NCBI RefSeq assembly: GCF_023715785.1 | Contig: NZ_JAMBOX010000017.1 | Coordinates: forward strand, 1 to 64,000 | Origin: Neobacillus niacini | GTDB taxonomy: Bacteria; Bacillota; Bacilli; Bacillales; Cytobacillaceae | Direction: 5' to 3' | DNA length: 64,000 nucleotides | In this document: positions 16,177 to 25,174 of the stretch, one piece after another | Layout of the letters: each line of letters opens with the position of its first letter | Numbering within the stretch: the first letter of the stretch is position 1 | The notes under the pieces: generated by a model | The model's database searches: none | What the model was told of the DNA's origin: nothing | What the model saw: the letters and a program-made list of their open reading frames with translations, nothing else | Translations under genes and position numbers: made by a program

Positions 16177-17541
16177 TTAATAAACGGTGACCGGGGCAAA
16201 AAATTCCTCATATAGTGCCTGCACTGCTTTTATCTCATCGACCTCTTTGACTCCGAACATCATGCTGACCTCGGAAGAGCCCTGGTTGATCATTTCGATA
16301 TTTACATCAGCCTTTGCCAATGCCTTGGAGGCTCGGGCCATTGTCCCTATGTTATGTCGCATTCCCTCGCCTACCACCATAATGAGTGCAAGGTGATGTT
16401 CAAATTTGACCTCATCGGCATGCAGCTCCTTCTTAATACGTTCCATGATTGCCTGCTCCATTTTATCATCAAACTGATGTTCCTTTAGAATGACAGACAC
16501 GTCATCAATTCCAGACGGAGTATGCTCGTAGGAAAGCCCGAAATCCTCAAATATCCCTAAAAGTTTTCGGCCAAATCCAACCTCTCTGTTCATTAAGTAT
16601 TTGCTTACATAGATACTGCAAAAGCCCTTGTCACTGGCGATCCCAATGACAGGTCCATTTGTATTATCCCGCTCGGCGACTATTCTCGTTCCAGGCGCGC
16701 TTGGATTATTCGTATTCTTTACATTGACCGGAATGCCTGCCCGAAATGCCGGCACTAGTGCCTCATCATGCAACACACTGAAACCGGCATAAGAAAGCTC
16801 ACGCATTTCACGAAAGGTCAATTCCTTGATTTCTTTCGGCCGTTCGACAATAAATGGATTAACTGAATAGACAGCATCCACATCAGTAAAATTCTCGTAT
16901 AAATCGGCCTTAAGGGCATTGGCAAGGATAGAGCCAGTAATATCTGAACCGCTTCGTGAAAACGTATATACCTCGCCTTGTTTGCTATAGCCGAAAAATC
17001 CCGGAAAAATTAAAATGCCCGGATGGGTGCTGAGAGCATGGAGACGTTCATATGCTTCGGGGAGAGCCTGTGCATTTCCCGGCTCATCACTGACCAATAA
17101 CCCTGCCTGTTTTGGGTCAATGTAATACGCTTCGATACCCCGTTTTTGGAAATATGTTGCCACTAACTTCGCATTATTATCTTCCCCGCTCGCTTTGAGA
17201 CAGTCAATGAAGCGGTCAGGAAAACTGGTATCCCGATTAAGTCTTTTAGATAAATCTTCATAAATCTCATTGACCAGTTCTTTTGGCAGAGACAATTCCT
17301 CGGCAATTTGCTGATAGCGTCCAATCACGGCATCAAACTGCTGCTTTAGGTCTTCATTGCGCAATCTTTTCTTTGCGCATTGTATCAGCAAATCTGTCAT
17401 TTTTGTATCATCTGGATACCGCTTTCCCGGGGCAGAAACAACAACCACCTTCCGCTCGGGGTCTGACATCACAATTTGGAATACCTTCTTAAGTTGTTCC
17501 CCTGATGCTAAAGAGGATCCCCCAAACTTTACCACCTTCAT
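16177..17541 (-). CDS. yclM: Aspartokinase III, YclM type
   Basis: The 454-residue protein phosphorylates aspartate, the entry step to lysine, threonine and methionine. It has the KFGGSSL nucleotide motif at residues 5-11, GFFGYSKQGEVYTFSRSGSD near 180-200 and two C-terminal ACT domains (about 300-450, with NIEMINQGSSEVSMMFGV). Length and sequence match B. subtilis YclM, the aspartokinase inhibited by threonine and lysine. The start ATG follows GGGAGATG. No lysine riboswitch or T-box was found in the 155 bases upstream, so regulation is probably enzymatic. It is monocistronic. Confidence 0.9.
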   Translation of the reverse strand: MKVVKFGGSSLASGEQLKKVFQIVMSDPERKVVVVSAPGKRYPDDTKMTDLLIQCAKKRLRNEDLKQQFDAVIGRYQQIAEELSLPKELVNEIYEDLSKRLNRDTSFPDRFIDCLKASGEDNNAKLVATYFQKRGIEAYYIDPKQAGLLVSDEPGNAQALPEAYERLHALSTHPGILIFPGFFGYSKQGEVYTFSRSGSDITGSILANALKADLYENFTDVDAVYSVNPFIVERPKEIKELTFREMRELSYAGFSVLHDEALVPAFRAGIPVNVKNTNNPSAPGTRIVAERDNTNGPVIGIASDKGFCSIYVSKYLMNREVGFGRKLLGIFEDFGLSYEHTPSGIDDVSVILKEHQFDDKMEQAIMERIKKELHADEVKFEHHLALIMVVGEGMRHNIGTMARASKALAKADVNIEMINQGSSEVSMMFGVKEVDEIKAVQALYEEFFAPVTVY

Positions 17542-17696
17542 TTTTACATCTCCCTATTGTCTGCAAATATAATCTTAATTTTATTATAATTTAGAAATTA
17601 ATCAAGAGTTTTTTCCTCTATCGGCGGACAAATGTTCATTCCAGAAGGACAGTTTCGCTTTTATAAGCACCTCTTAAGCGATTATTGAAACAGCCG

Positions 17697-18311
17697 TTAC
17701 CGAACGATTTCAATGAAATGGGCCAATATTCTTGCTGTCAAACCCCAAATGGTCTTGCCTTCATACTGATAAAAATATTCCTCCATTCCCCTCGTCGTCC
17801 AATTATAATTCTCACCGCCGACAATTAAGTCAAAGGGAAAGTTTTTCTCAGGTTCAACTTTAAATTCAATATGATAAATTTCCGGTTCATGTTGAACAAA
17901 AAAATCTAAAGGCACAGTAAAGATTTCCCCAACCTCGGCAGGATTAGGGGTTATTTTTTCAGGAGCTGTGATGAATCCTGCAAAAGGATAGACCATCATC
18001 CCAAAAGGCGAAACCATAAAATCCAGTGGAAAAGCTTGAGAAATGCAATCCTTGGTTATTCCCAATTCTTCCATTGTCTCTCTAATAGCGGCCGATTCGG
18101 CATTGTCATCTTCGCGATCAATTTTTCCGCCCGGAAAACAAATTTCGCCCGGCTGTCTTCTCAATTGCATTGAACGAACTTCAAACAATACATGAATTCC
18201 ATCTTCTTTAAGAATGAGCGGTACCATCACAGCATATTTTGAAAATTTCTTGCTGCCGAGTATTGATGGAATGTGATTATTTAATTTGGACAAAATCGTT
18301 TCCAGTTCCAT
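17697..18311 (-). CDS. Nudix hydrolase, CoA-pyrophosphatase type
   Basis: The 204-residue protein starts at the second of two adjacent ATGs (18311), which is better spaced from AGAGGTG than 18314. It has the Nudix box GGKIDREDDNAESAAIRETM-EEL near 78-100. It is preceded by FEVRSMQLRRQPGEICFPGG, the UPF0035 motif specific to Nudt7/YeaB-type CoA pyrophosphatases, which cleave CoA or acyl-CoA to 4'-phosphopantetheine and 3',5'-ADP. The length is usual for the family. It is monocistronic. Confidence 0.85.
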   Translation of the reverse strand: MELETILSKLNNHIPSILGSKKFSKYAVMVPLILKEDGIHVLFEVRSMQLRRQPGEICFPGGKIDREDDNAESAAIRETMEELGITKDCISQAFPLDFMVSPFGMMVYPFAGFITAPEKITPNPAEVGEIFTVPLDFFVQHEPEIYHIEFKVEPEKNFPFDLIVGGENYNWTTRGMEEYFYQYEGKTIWGLTARILAHFIEIVR

Positions 18312-18384
18312 CATTTCACCTCTTTTACTATAAACAGTTTAATAATAGGATATCACTTTTAGATATGGATTCAAAAAAAATAAA

Positions 18385-18411
18385 GCAATCCAACCTGTCA
18401 AGCTGGATTGC
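18385..18411 (-). terminator. Terminator of the hmgA gene
   Basis: Stem GCAATCCA/TGGATTGC with an 11-base loop is followed on the minus strand by TTTATTTTTTTT. Confidence 0.82.
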
Positions 18412-18433
18412 CGGCTCATCCTGTTCAGTTTTT

Positions 18434-19585
18434 TCAGATCCATGAAAACATGTAATCAGCCGCTTCAAGCTCATTTGCCTGCTTTACCACCTTAAGCGGG
18501 TGGAAAGTATCAATCATGACAGCCAATTCCAACGTTTCCTTCTTGCCGATGCTCGCTTCGATTTTTCCTGGGTGAGGCCCGTGGGGAATTCCGCTTGGGT
18601 GAAGTGTAATCGAGCCTTCCTGAATGCCTTTTCGGCTCATAAAATTCCCTTTTACATAATATAGAAGCTCATCACTGTTAACGTTGCTGTGATAATACGG
18701 AGCAGGAATGGACTCCGGATGGTAATCATAGAGTCTTGGGACGAAAGAGCAAACAACAAAATTGTTTCCTTCAAAGTTCTGGTGCACAGGCGGCGGCTGA
18801 TGAATTCTTCCCGTAATCGGTTCGAAATCCTCAATGTTAAAGGCCCATGGATACAGGTACCCATCCCAGCCTACGACATCAAACGGATGGTGACCAAGAA
18901 TATGGGAATGAATCGCCCCCCTGGACCTCGTTACGACCTCAAACTCCCCTTTTTCCTCATAGGTGAGCAAATCCTCTGGTCCACGAATATCCCGCTCACA
19001 AAACGGGCTGTGCTCGAGGAGCTGGCCATATTCGTTCCTATATCTTTTTGGTGTCGTGATTTGGCTAAATGCTTCAACAAACAGCAGCTTCGTCGGGATC
19101 CCAGGGGTTGGAACCACCCGATAAATCGTCCCAATCGGAATGACCAGGTAATCTCCCGGCCGATAGCTAATCGTCCCAAACATTGTTTCCAGTTTTCCCG
19201 AACCATGATGAATAAACAGGAGCTCGTCACCGTCTCCATTCCGGTAGTAACTATTCATTGCCTCCGTCACATTTGCCGTCCCAATTAGCAAATCATGATT
19301 TCCCAATAGATACTCCCGGGCAGTTAGGGCATTTCCCTCCCTCATCACCTTGTTTGTAAAAAAGTGACGGTGTTTTAATGTTTGTTGTTCTTCATATTCC
19401 GGCAAATAACTACCGGCGAATTCCGCCTTCACCACCTCTGTTGGCATGTGGTGATGATAAAGAATCGACTGCGTTCCAGAAAATCCACGTGTTCCCATTA
19501 CTTGCTCACGAAAGAGGCTCCCATCCTCCTTTTTAAACATTGTATGGCGTTTATGTGGGATCATTCCGAGTTGGCGGTAATACAA
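18434..19585 (-). CDS. hmgA: Homogentisate 1,2-dioxygenase
   Basis: This 383-residue cupin enzyme opens the ring of homogentisate to maleylacetoacetate. Family motifs are intact: the GSGKLETMFGTISYRPGDYL cupin half, HQPPPVHQNFEGNNFVVCSF, a metal-site HSNVNSDELLYYVKGNF, and HPSGIPHGPHPG near the C-terminus. It is shorter than the roughly 430-residue proteobacterial and animal enzymes, as is usual for Bacillus forms. It follows the flavin reductase and hppD on the same strand, giving tyrosine breakdown through 4-hydroxyphenylpyruvate. Fumarylacetoacetate hydrolase is not in this cluster. Confidence 0.88.
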   Translation of the reverse strand: MYYRQLGMIPHKRHTMFKKEDGSLFREQVMGTRGFSGTQSILYHHHMPTEVVKAEFAGSYLPEYEEQQTLKHRHFFTNKVMREGNALTAREYLLGNHDLLIGTANVTEAMNSYYRNGDGDELLFIHHGSGKLETMFGTISYRPGDYLVIPIGTIYRVVPTPGIPTKLLFVEAFSQITTPKRYRNEYGQLLEHSPFCERDIRGPEDLLTYEEKGEFEVVTRSRGAIHSHILGHHPFDVVGWDGYLYPWAFNIEDFEPITGRIHQPPPVHQNFEGNNFVVCSFVPRLYDYHPESIPAPYYHSNVNSDELLYYVKGNFMSRKGIQEGSITLHPSGIPHGPHPGKIEASIGKKETLELAVMIDTFHPLKVVKQANELEAADYMFSWI

Positions 19586-19624
19586 CGGTCACACCCTCTT
19601 TCCATTACAAATACAAAAACAATT

Positions 19625-20248
19625 TCAATCATTCGGCTTCTGTTTTCTTATCATTTCAAAGGTTTTTCCCAATGGTTCGGTAAAGCGATTTCCCGCCATT
19701 CTGCCAATCGGCCTCAATTTCTCCGTATCAATTCTTCCACGGTCAAATAATGGATCATGAATATGAACATGAATCACTTTCCCAATCACCAGACTCCCTG
19801 CTCCGGGCTGGTCACCAAAATGAAGAACCTGGTAGAGCTCGCATTCCAAATGAACAAGCGACTCTTTAATTCGCGGTACGCTCACCTTGCATCCTTGGAC
19901 CTTTGTTAAGCCAACCTGTTCGAGTTCGTCTATATCAGGAGCAAATTCAATGGCACAATCATTCATTTGCTTTGCAATCTCTTCGTTGACAATGTTGATG
20001 ATAAATTGGCCGGTATTCTCAATATTATTTAACGTATCTTTTTTGGCCCCGTCACTGCCTCGCCTCATTGGTGAAAAACAAATCAGCAGCGGGTCAGCGC
20101 AAATTGCGGTAAAGAAGCTAAACGGAGCGGCATTGGCTATTCCCTTGCTGTCGACTGTTGTTACAAATGCAATGGGACGCGGCAAGATTGAGCCGGTCAA
20201 TAATTTGTATGCCTGACGCCAGTCGAGTTTTTCCGGAGAAATTTCCAT
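19625..20248 (-). CDS. Flavin reductase-like FMN-binding protein
   Basis: The 207-residue protein has the flavin reductase-like (DIM6/NTAB) fold: LTGSILPRPIAFVTTVDSKG, NAAPFSFFTAICADPLLICF and IGKVIHVHIHDPLF are the FMN-binding strands. The start follows AAAGAGTGGTG. It lies between hppD and hmgA on the same strand, so it probably serves aromatic catabolism, for example by supplying reduced flavin or acting on a side product. That role is inferred from position. In many Bacillus genomes this gene neighbours hmgA. Confidence 0.8.
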   Translation of the reverse strand: MEISPEKLDWRQAYKLLTGSILPRPIAFVTTVDSKGIANAAPFSFFTAICADPLLICFSPMRRGSDGAKKDTLNNIENTGQFIINIVNEEIAKQMNDCAIEFAPDIDELEQVGLTKVQGCKVSVPRIKESLVHLECELYQVLHFGDQPGAGSLVIGKVIHVHIHDPLFDRGRIDTEKLRPIGRMAGNRFTEPLGKTFEMIRKQKPND

Positions 20249-20282
20249 GTCATCACCACTCTTTTTGCTATTAGTCTATTGG

Positions 20283-20312
20283 AAAAAAGGGAGAATCATT
20301 TCCCCCTTTTTT
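20283..20312 (-). terminator. Hairpin between hppD and the flavin reductase gene
   Basis: A GGGGGAAA/TTCTCCC stem flanked by A6 and T6 follows the hppD stop. It may be a full or partial terminator inside the tyrosine-degradation cluster, lowering expression of the two downstream genes. Confidence 0.7.
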
Positions 20313-20324
20313 ATCCGCTAACTA

Positions 20325-21440
20325 TTAAAGGTTGCCCCGCTTAGCCTGTTCCCGTTCGATGGATTCGAACAAAGCCTTGATGTTCCCTTCACCGAAGCCG
20401 CGCGCGCCTTTACGCTGAATGATTTCAATAAACAGCGTAGGACGGTCCACAATTGGCTTGGTGAAGATTTGCAGGAGATAGCCCTCATCATCACGGTCTA
20501 CCAAAATATTTAACTCGCGCAGCTTTTCGATTTCTTCATCAATTTTTCCAATCCGCTCGGCCAACGAATCATAATAAGCACTAGGAGTTGAGAGGAACTC
20601 GACGCCATTTTTCTTTAATGTAACTACCGTTGTAACAATATCCTCCGTTAAAATGGCTAAATGCTGAACCCCCGGTCCGTTATAGAATTCGAGATATTCC
20701 TGAATTTGCGACTTGCGCTTCCCTTCTGCCGGTTCATTGATTGGAAACTTTATTCTGCCTCCGTTATGCATCACCTTTGACATCAGCGCAGAATATTCAG
20801 TGGTAATATCCTTGTCGGTGAAATGCTTCAATTCCTTAAAGCCCATCACCTTGGAATAATACTCAACCCACTCCTCCATGCTTTCCACGTTGCCGACCAC
20901 ATGGTCAAAGCCGATTAAACCGGCATCCTCTACCGGAAGTGCGTTAGTGTATGGTTTGTAGCCTGGTAAAAAAGCCCCTTGATAGCTTTTACGTTCAATT
21001 AACGAATGGATTGTATCACCGTATGTACCGAGCACGGCTTTTTTTACTGTACCATTATCATCCTCCAGCAAAAATGGGACAACGTGAGCAATCGCCCCCC
21101 GTTTCACCGCTTCCTCAAACGCCTGATCAACATCATCGACCAAGAGGGCCACGTCTTTGACACCATCGCCATGTTTTTTTACAAATTGGGCAACAGTGCT
21201 GCTCTCTGTATAGGATCCAGTCAGAACAAGACGGATATTTCTTTGTTGCAATACATAGGAAACGGTTTCACGATTGCCCGTTTCAAGGCCGGAATAGGCG
21301 ACTGGCTGAAACCCGAAAGCTGTGCAGAAATAGTGGCAGGCCTGCTTGGCATTACCGCTGTAGATTTCAATATAGTCAACATCCCGTACCGGGAAAAAGT
21401 CATCCTTAAGTTGTTCCGACAATACTCTTTTTTCTCTCAT
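20325..21440 (-). CDS. hppD: 4-Hydroxyphenylpyruvate dioxygenase
   Basis: The 371-residue enzyme converts 4-hydroxyphenylpyruvate to homogentisate. It has two VOC domains. Iron ligands appear as FDHVVGNVESMEEW (first His, near 175), GVQHLAILTEDI (second His, near 255) and LFIEIIQRKGARGFGEGN (Glu, near 335). The C-terminal FGEGN-KALFESIE region closes the active site. The length is normal. The start follows a GGGGG site. It is the first gene of a same-strand cluster with the flavin reductase and hmgA. Confidence 0.92.
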   Translation of the reverse strand: MREKRVLSEQLKDDFFPVRDVDYIEIYSGNAKQACHYFCTAFGFQPVAYSGLETGNRETVSYVLQQRNIRLVLTGSYTESSTVAQFVKKHGDGVKDVALLVDDVDQAFEEAVKRGAIAHVVPFLLEDDNGTVKKAVLGTYGDTIHSLIERKSYQGAFLPGYKPYTNALPVEDAGLIGFDHVVGNVESMEEWVEYYSKVMGFKELKHFTDKDITTEYSALMSKVMHNGGRIKFPINEPAEGKRKSQIQEYLEFYNGPGVQHLAILTEDIVTTVVTLKKNGVEFLSTPSAYYDSLAERIGKIDEEIEKLRELNILVDRDDEGYLLQIFTKPIVDRPTLFIEIIQRKGARGFGEGNIKALFESIEREQAKRGNL

Positions 21441-21568
21441 TCCAAAACCCCCTAATAATTAATCATTTTCTGAATTTATTGTAAGTAATCAACTCCGTTT
21501 GTCTCAAGAGCAGGGGGTAAAGCAATAACGCTTTTGGGCATTAAACACTTGTTTTTTTACAATAAAAA

Positions 21569-21595
21569 GAAACATGCCCAAGATCGGCATGTTTC
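21569..21595 (-). terminator. Terminator of the ABC transporter operon
   Basis: A perfect 10-bp stem GAAACATGCC/GGCATGTTTC is followed on the minus strand by TTTTTATTG. It lies downstream of the ATPase gene. Confidence 0.85.
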
Positions 21596-21665
21596 TACCA
21601 TAAATGCATTTAAAATATATACCGGTAAAAATGTGCTTGCGTTTTTCAAAATAAAATATTTTTGA

Positions 21666-22460
21666 TCATGAGAGAACTGCACGGTCACTTACCATTTGTA
21701 CGCCGCGGATTCGTTTGAACTCATCAAGCAGTCCTTCAATTGTAAGCCCCTGCTTTTGTTCTTCATTCACTTCAAGGATGATTTGTCCTTTATCCATCAT
21801 GATCAAGCGGTTGCCCAAGTCAATTGCCTGCTGCATGTTATGGGTGACCATTAAGGTTGTCAGCTTATATTTCTCGACGATTTCCTTTGTCAGTTTGGTG
21901 ATCAGTTCCGCTCGGGAAGGGTCCAGAGCGGCTGTATGTTCATCAAGAAGCAAAATCGAAGGCTCGGTAAAGGTAGCCATCAGGAGTGACAGGGCTTGGC
22001 GTTCCCCTCCTGACAACATGCCTACCTTTGCATTAAGCCGGTTTTCTAAACCCAAATGGAGCGATTCGAGGACCTCCCGGAAATAATCACGCCGCTTTTT
22101 CGTTACGCCCCTGCGCAATGATCTTGTTTTATTTCGTGAATAGGCCATCGCCAAGTTTTCTTCAATCGTCATGCTCGGAGCGGTGCCCGCCATCGGATCT
22201 TGAAAGACGCGGCCAATCATTTTCGAACGGTTATATTCGGACATGTTGGTGACATTTTTGCCGTCGATAAAGACTTCGCCGATATCGGGAAACAGGCCTC
22301 CAGAAATAATATTCATTAATGTTGATTTCCCTGCACCATTACTGCCAATTACAGTAACGAAATCTCCCTCTTTAAGGGTCAGATTAATCTGGTCGATTGC
22401 AATCTTTTCATCTGGTGACCCTTCATTAAATATCTTATGAATCTGATTTAACTGCAGCAT
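21666..22460 (-). CDS. ABC transporter ATPase (TrpXYZ/PF04392-type system)
   Basis: The protein has 264 residues from ATG 22460 behind GGAAGGGTGAAAA; the longer frame to 22553 is not credible. It has a Walker A GSNGAGKSTL near 41, signature MLSGGERQALSL near 145 and Walker B ILLLDEHTAALDP near 165. Note His in DEHTAALD in place of the usual Pro, as is typical of this subfamily. It overlaps the permease gene by 26 bases and forms an operon with it and the binding protein. The transported solute is probably an aromatic amino acid or related compound. Confidence 0.85.
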   Translation of the reverse strand: MLQLNQIHKIFNEGSPDEKIAIDQINLTLKEGDFVTVIGSNGAGKSTLMNIISGGLFPDIGEVFIDGKNVTNMSEYNRSKMIGRVFQDPMAGTAPSMTIEENLAMAYSRNKTRSLRRGVTKKRRDYFREVLESLHLGLENRLNAKVGMLSGGERQALSLLMATFTEPSILLLDEHTAALDPSRAELITKLTKEIVEKYKLTTLMVTHNMQQAIDLGNRLIMMDKGQIILEVNEEQKQGLTIEGLLDEFKRIRGVQMVSDRAVLS

Positions 22461-23466
22461 GATTTTCACCCTTCCGCTCCACAGAAGCCTGCAGGAAATG
22501 AAGTTGTTCCGCTTTTCTGCGAGCTTTTCGCTTTTTCTCTTTCGATCGTTCAATCATTTTCGGTGTTGTCAATGCAAGGATTACAATAATCGCTGTAATC
22601 AACTTCATATCTCCTGGCTCTAGGAAATCAAATCTGAGGGCCAATGAAACGACAATCCGGTAAATGATTGCCCCGCCAATGACCGCAAGTGTTGTTCTGG
22701 CAATTGTTTTTGTTCCAAACAACGCTTCACCAATAATAACCGAGGCCAAACCAATAATAATCATCCCGATTCCCATTCCAACATCGGCAAAACCGCCTTG
22801 CTGGGCAATCAATGCGCCTGAAAATGCCACCAAGGCATTGGAAAGACCAAGTCCGATAACTGTCAAGAGGTTGGTATTGGCGGAAAAACTGCGGATCATC
22901 CGCTTGTTGTCCCCAGTTGCCCTTATGGCGAGCCCGATTTCTGTCTGCAAAAACCAATCGGTCAAGAATTTAATTAAGAAGGTCACAATCAACATGAAAA
23001 ACAAAATGCCCCATGTTTCCGGCAAACTGTCACCCAAACCGACCATGGCCAAAAGGTTGTTGAAAAATGAATCAATTCCGCTGCTTTCAAACAAATCGCC
23101 AATTTTTGTAAATGACGTTTCGGTGTTTAATAACGGAATATTGGAGCGTCCCATGATTCTAAGATTAATAGAATAAAGGGCAATCATCATGAGAATACCA
23201 GAGAGCAAGTTATTAATTTTCCCAAACGTATGAAGGATGCCCGTCATACATCCTGCTATAAAACCCGCCAGGAGTGCCATCACTGTTGCCAGGAATGGAT
23301 TAGCCCCGTTCGTAATCATGATGGCGGCTATTGCTCCGCCAGTTACAAAGCTGCCATCTACCGTTAAATCTGGAAAATCAAGAATACGAAAGGATAGATA
23401 GACGCCCAGTGCCATAATCGCATAGATGATACCTGCCTCGAATGATCCAAATATGGCTGTAAACAT
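22435..23466 (-). CDS. ABC transporter permease (TrpXYZ/PF04392-type system)
   Basis: The protein has 343 residues from ATG 23466, which follows AAAGGAT at good spacing. Upstream ATGs at 23475 and 23493 are badly placed. It has about eight to nine helices of the branched-chain/LivH-like permease superfamily: LDFPDLTVDGSFVTGGAIAA at the N-terminus and GLSNALVAFSGALIAQQGGF in the centre are typical of permeases paired with PF04392 binding proteins. It has a long basic C-terminal tail (SKEKKRKARRKAEQ). It overlaps the ATPase gene. Confidence 0.85.
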   Translation of the reverse strand: MFTAIFGSFEAGIIYAIMALGVYLSFRILDFPDLTVDGSFVTGGAIAAIMITNGANPFLATVMALLAGFIAGCMTGILHTFGKINNLLSGILMMIALYSINLRIMGRSNIPLLNTETSFTKIGDLFESSGIDSFFNNLLAMVGLGDSLPETWGILFFMLIVTFLIKFLTDWFLQTEIGLAIRATGDNKRMIRSFSANTNLLTVIGLGLSNALVAFSGALIAQQGGFADVGMGIGMIIIGLASVIIGEALFGTKTIARTTLAVIGGAIIYRIVVSLALRFDFLEPGDMKLITAIIVILALTTPKMIERSKEKKRKARRKAEQLHFLQASVERKGENHAAVKSDS

Positions 23467-23590
23467 AGTGTTCATCCTTTCTTCTAAAGACATAAGATTC
23501 TTTTGATTCTAATAAGTAATTGTTACTTATACTTATGTATTCTTGGCAGGAGCCAATCCTTAAAAAGGAATGGCTCCTGCGATTTTTTAA

Positions 23591-24589
23591 TTATTTGCCA
23601 TCGTAAAATTCGCCAAGCTTGCTCCATTCTTCCTTGACTGTTAATCCCTGAGCTTCAGCTGCATCCTTATTAATTACCAGCTTTAAGCTGCTTGGCAATT
23701 CAACATTGATTTCTGAAGCTTTTTTCTTGCCTGTTAAAATGTCAACAGCCATTAAACCTGATTGATACCCAATATCATAATAATTGAATCCGCTGGCCGC
23801 AACGGCACCTTTTTTCATTGAATCAAGTTCACCGACAAATAACGGAATTTTTTTGCTATTGGCTACAGAAATGACGGAATCAAGCGCAGTAACAACCGTA
23901 TTATCTGTTGGGATGTAAATGGCATCAACCCGGCCTACAAGCGACTCTGCAGCTTGCTTTACTTCAGATGTATTGGCAACCGATACTTTAACTAGTTTTG
24001 CCCCTTTTCCTTCGGCCAACTTTTCCACTTCTTTTACTTGAACCTCTGAGTTTTGCTCCCCGGAGTTATAAATGACACCAATATTCTTGGCCTTCACTTC
24101 TTCGGTAATAAAGTTAATGGTCTTCTTCGTTGCATCAGGATGGTTATCAGTCGTTCCGGTAATATTTTTGCCTGGCTTATCAAACGCTTCTACCAAACCT
24201 GCGCCAACTGGGTCGGTTACCGAGGTAAAGATAATCGGTATATCCTTGGTCGCATTTAAAGCTGCGGTCGCACTTGGAGTAGCGTTAGCAAAAATTAAGT
24301 CAACCTTATCGCCGACAAAATTCTTGGCAATGGTCTGCGTATTATTCATATCGGCTTGGGCATTTTGTTCATCGAATTTTACCTCTAGGCCCTTATCCTC
24401 AAGTGCCTTTTTAAAGCCTTCGGTAGCGGCATCCAGTGAAGGATGCGGCGCAAATTGGCTGATCCCTACTGTAAACTTCTTATCTGCGCCGCCATTTTCT
24501 GTACCGCCAGAAGACTCCTTGCTTCCGCATCCGGCAAGAAGCAGCATTCCTGCTAAAGCAATGGAAACGCCTTTTAATTTTCTCCTCAT
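23591..24589 (-). CDS. ABC transporter substrate-binding lipoprotein (PF04392 type)
   Basis: The 332-residue lipoprotein has the signal MRRKLKGVSIALAGMLLLAG with Cys following. The binding domain (KFTVGISQFAPHPSLDAATE; DLIFANATPSATAALNATKD; YIPTDNTVVTALDSVISVAN) is the PF04392 type, whose best studied members (TrpX) bind tryptophan or tyrosine in streptococci. The neighbouring tyrosine-degradation genes make an aromatic amino acid plausible. No T-box leader was found upstream, so regulation is unclear. It is the first gene of the three-gene operon. Confidence 0.85.
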   Translation of the reverse strand: MRRKLKGVSIALAGMLLLAGCGSKESSGGTENGGADKKFTVGISQFAPHPSLDAATEGFKKALEDKGLEVKFDEQNAQADMNNTQTIAKNFVGDKVDLIFANATPSATAALNATKDIPIIFTSVTDPVGAGLVEAFDKPGKNITGTTDNHPDATKKTINFITEEVKAKNIGVIYNSGEQNSEVQVKEVEKLAEGKGAKLVKVSVANTSEVKQAAESLVGRVDAIYIPTDNTVVTALDSVISVANSKKIPLFVGELDSMKKGAVAASGFNYYDIGYQSGLMAVDILTGKKKASEINVELPSSLKLVINKDAAEAQGLTVKEEWSKLGEFYDGK

Positions 24590-24762
24590 GGTTAAATTTC
24601 CCCCTTAATGGTTTTGAACTCATTTTTCTAAAAATTAAATATATTAAAAATTATTCTAGTATTTTTTTAGTCCAAAAGCAATAGAAATGATAAAAATATT
24701 TTTCTGCTTTAAAGCGGCATACATATTCGATTAACACTTGCATATGAAATAAACAAAAAAAA

Positions 24763-24786
24763 ATGCCTTCTTTTTCAAGAAGGCAT
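24763..24786 (-). terminator. Terminator of a small ORF
   Basis: Stem ATGCCTTCTT/AAGAAGGCAT with a TTTC loop is followed on the minus strand by nine T. It ends transcription of the 44-residue gene at 24832-24966. Confidence 0.85.
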
Positions 24787-24831
24787 GAAGGATCTTTATA
24801 TAGTTAATCGGAGGAAACAAAGTTGAAGGTC

Positions 24832-24966
24832 TTACCAATGTTTCGTGCTATCAAGCAAACTATCAATTTCAACTAGGTTGACTTTATTATTGCCCTTCTC
24901 AGATGTTAGATCTGCAGTAGCTTCTAGTAATTTATCAATGTCAATCGTTATCATACCCATTACCAT
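24832..24966 (-). CDS. 44-residue acidic protein of unknown function
   Basis: ATG 24966 follows CGGGAGGTTAG, a strong ribosome site, and the frame reads MVMGMITIDIDKLLEATADL then TSEKGNNKVNLVEIDSLLDS and TKHW. A dedicated terminator follows. It is acidic and amphipathic with no motif known to me. The good start signal and terminator make it a likely real gene. Confidence 0.6.
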   Translation of the reverse strand: MVMGMITIDIDKLLEATADLTSEKGNNKVNLVEIDSLLDSTKHW

Positions 24967-25174
24967 CTAACCTCCCGAGTTAAGTTTGTCATTTACTAAA
25001 TGTTTCGAACAGACAATGCCTAATTAGGGGGTATTTTTAAGTAAAATTCAAAAAGCTTTTATAATTTTTCAAATAAATATTTGAAACTCATCATTCTGAG
25101 AGATAAAAAAGCCTGATTTTTTTTAAAAAAACACACTATTAAATCCTCCCCATCTAGCAACGTCACCTTAACCT

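Noticed and set aside
17542..17696. Lysine riboswitch before the aspartokinase gene
   Set aside because: Only 155 AT-rich bases without the L-box core or a terminator are present.
18689..19288. Long plus-strand frame of 199 codons
   Set aside because: It is the shadow of hmgA, whose minus-strand product has all family motifs.
24590..24760. T-box leader before the PF04392-type transporter operon
   Set aside because: No T-box consensus or specifier-like stem was found; the hairpin here belongs to the small gene on the minus strand.
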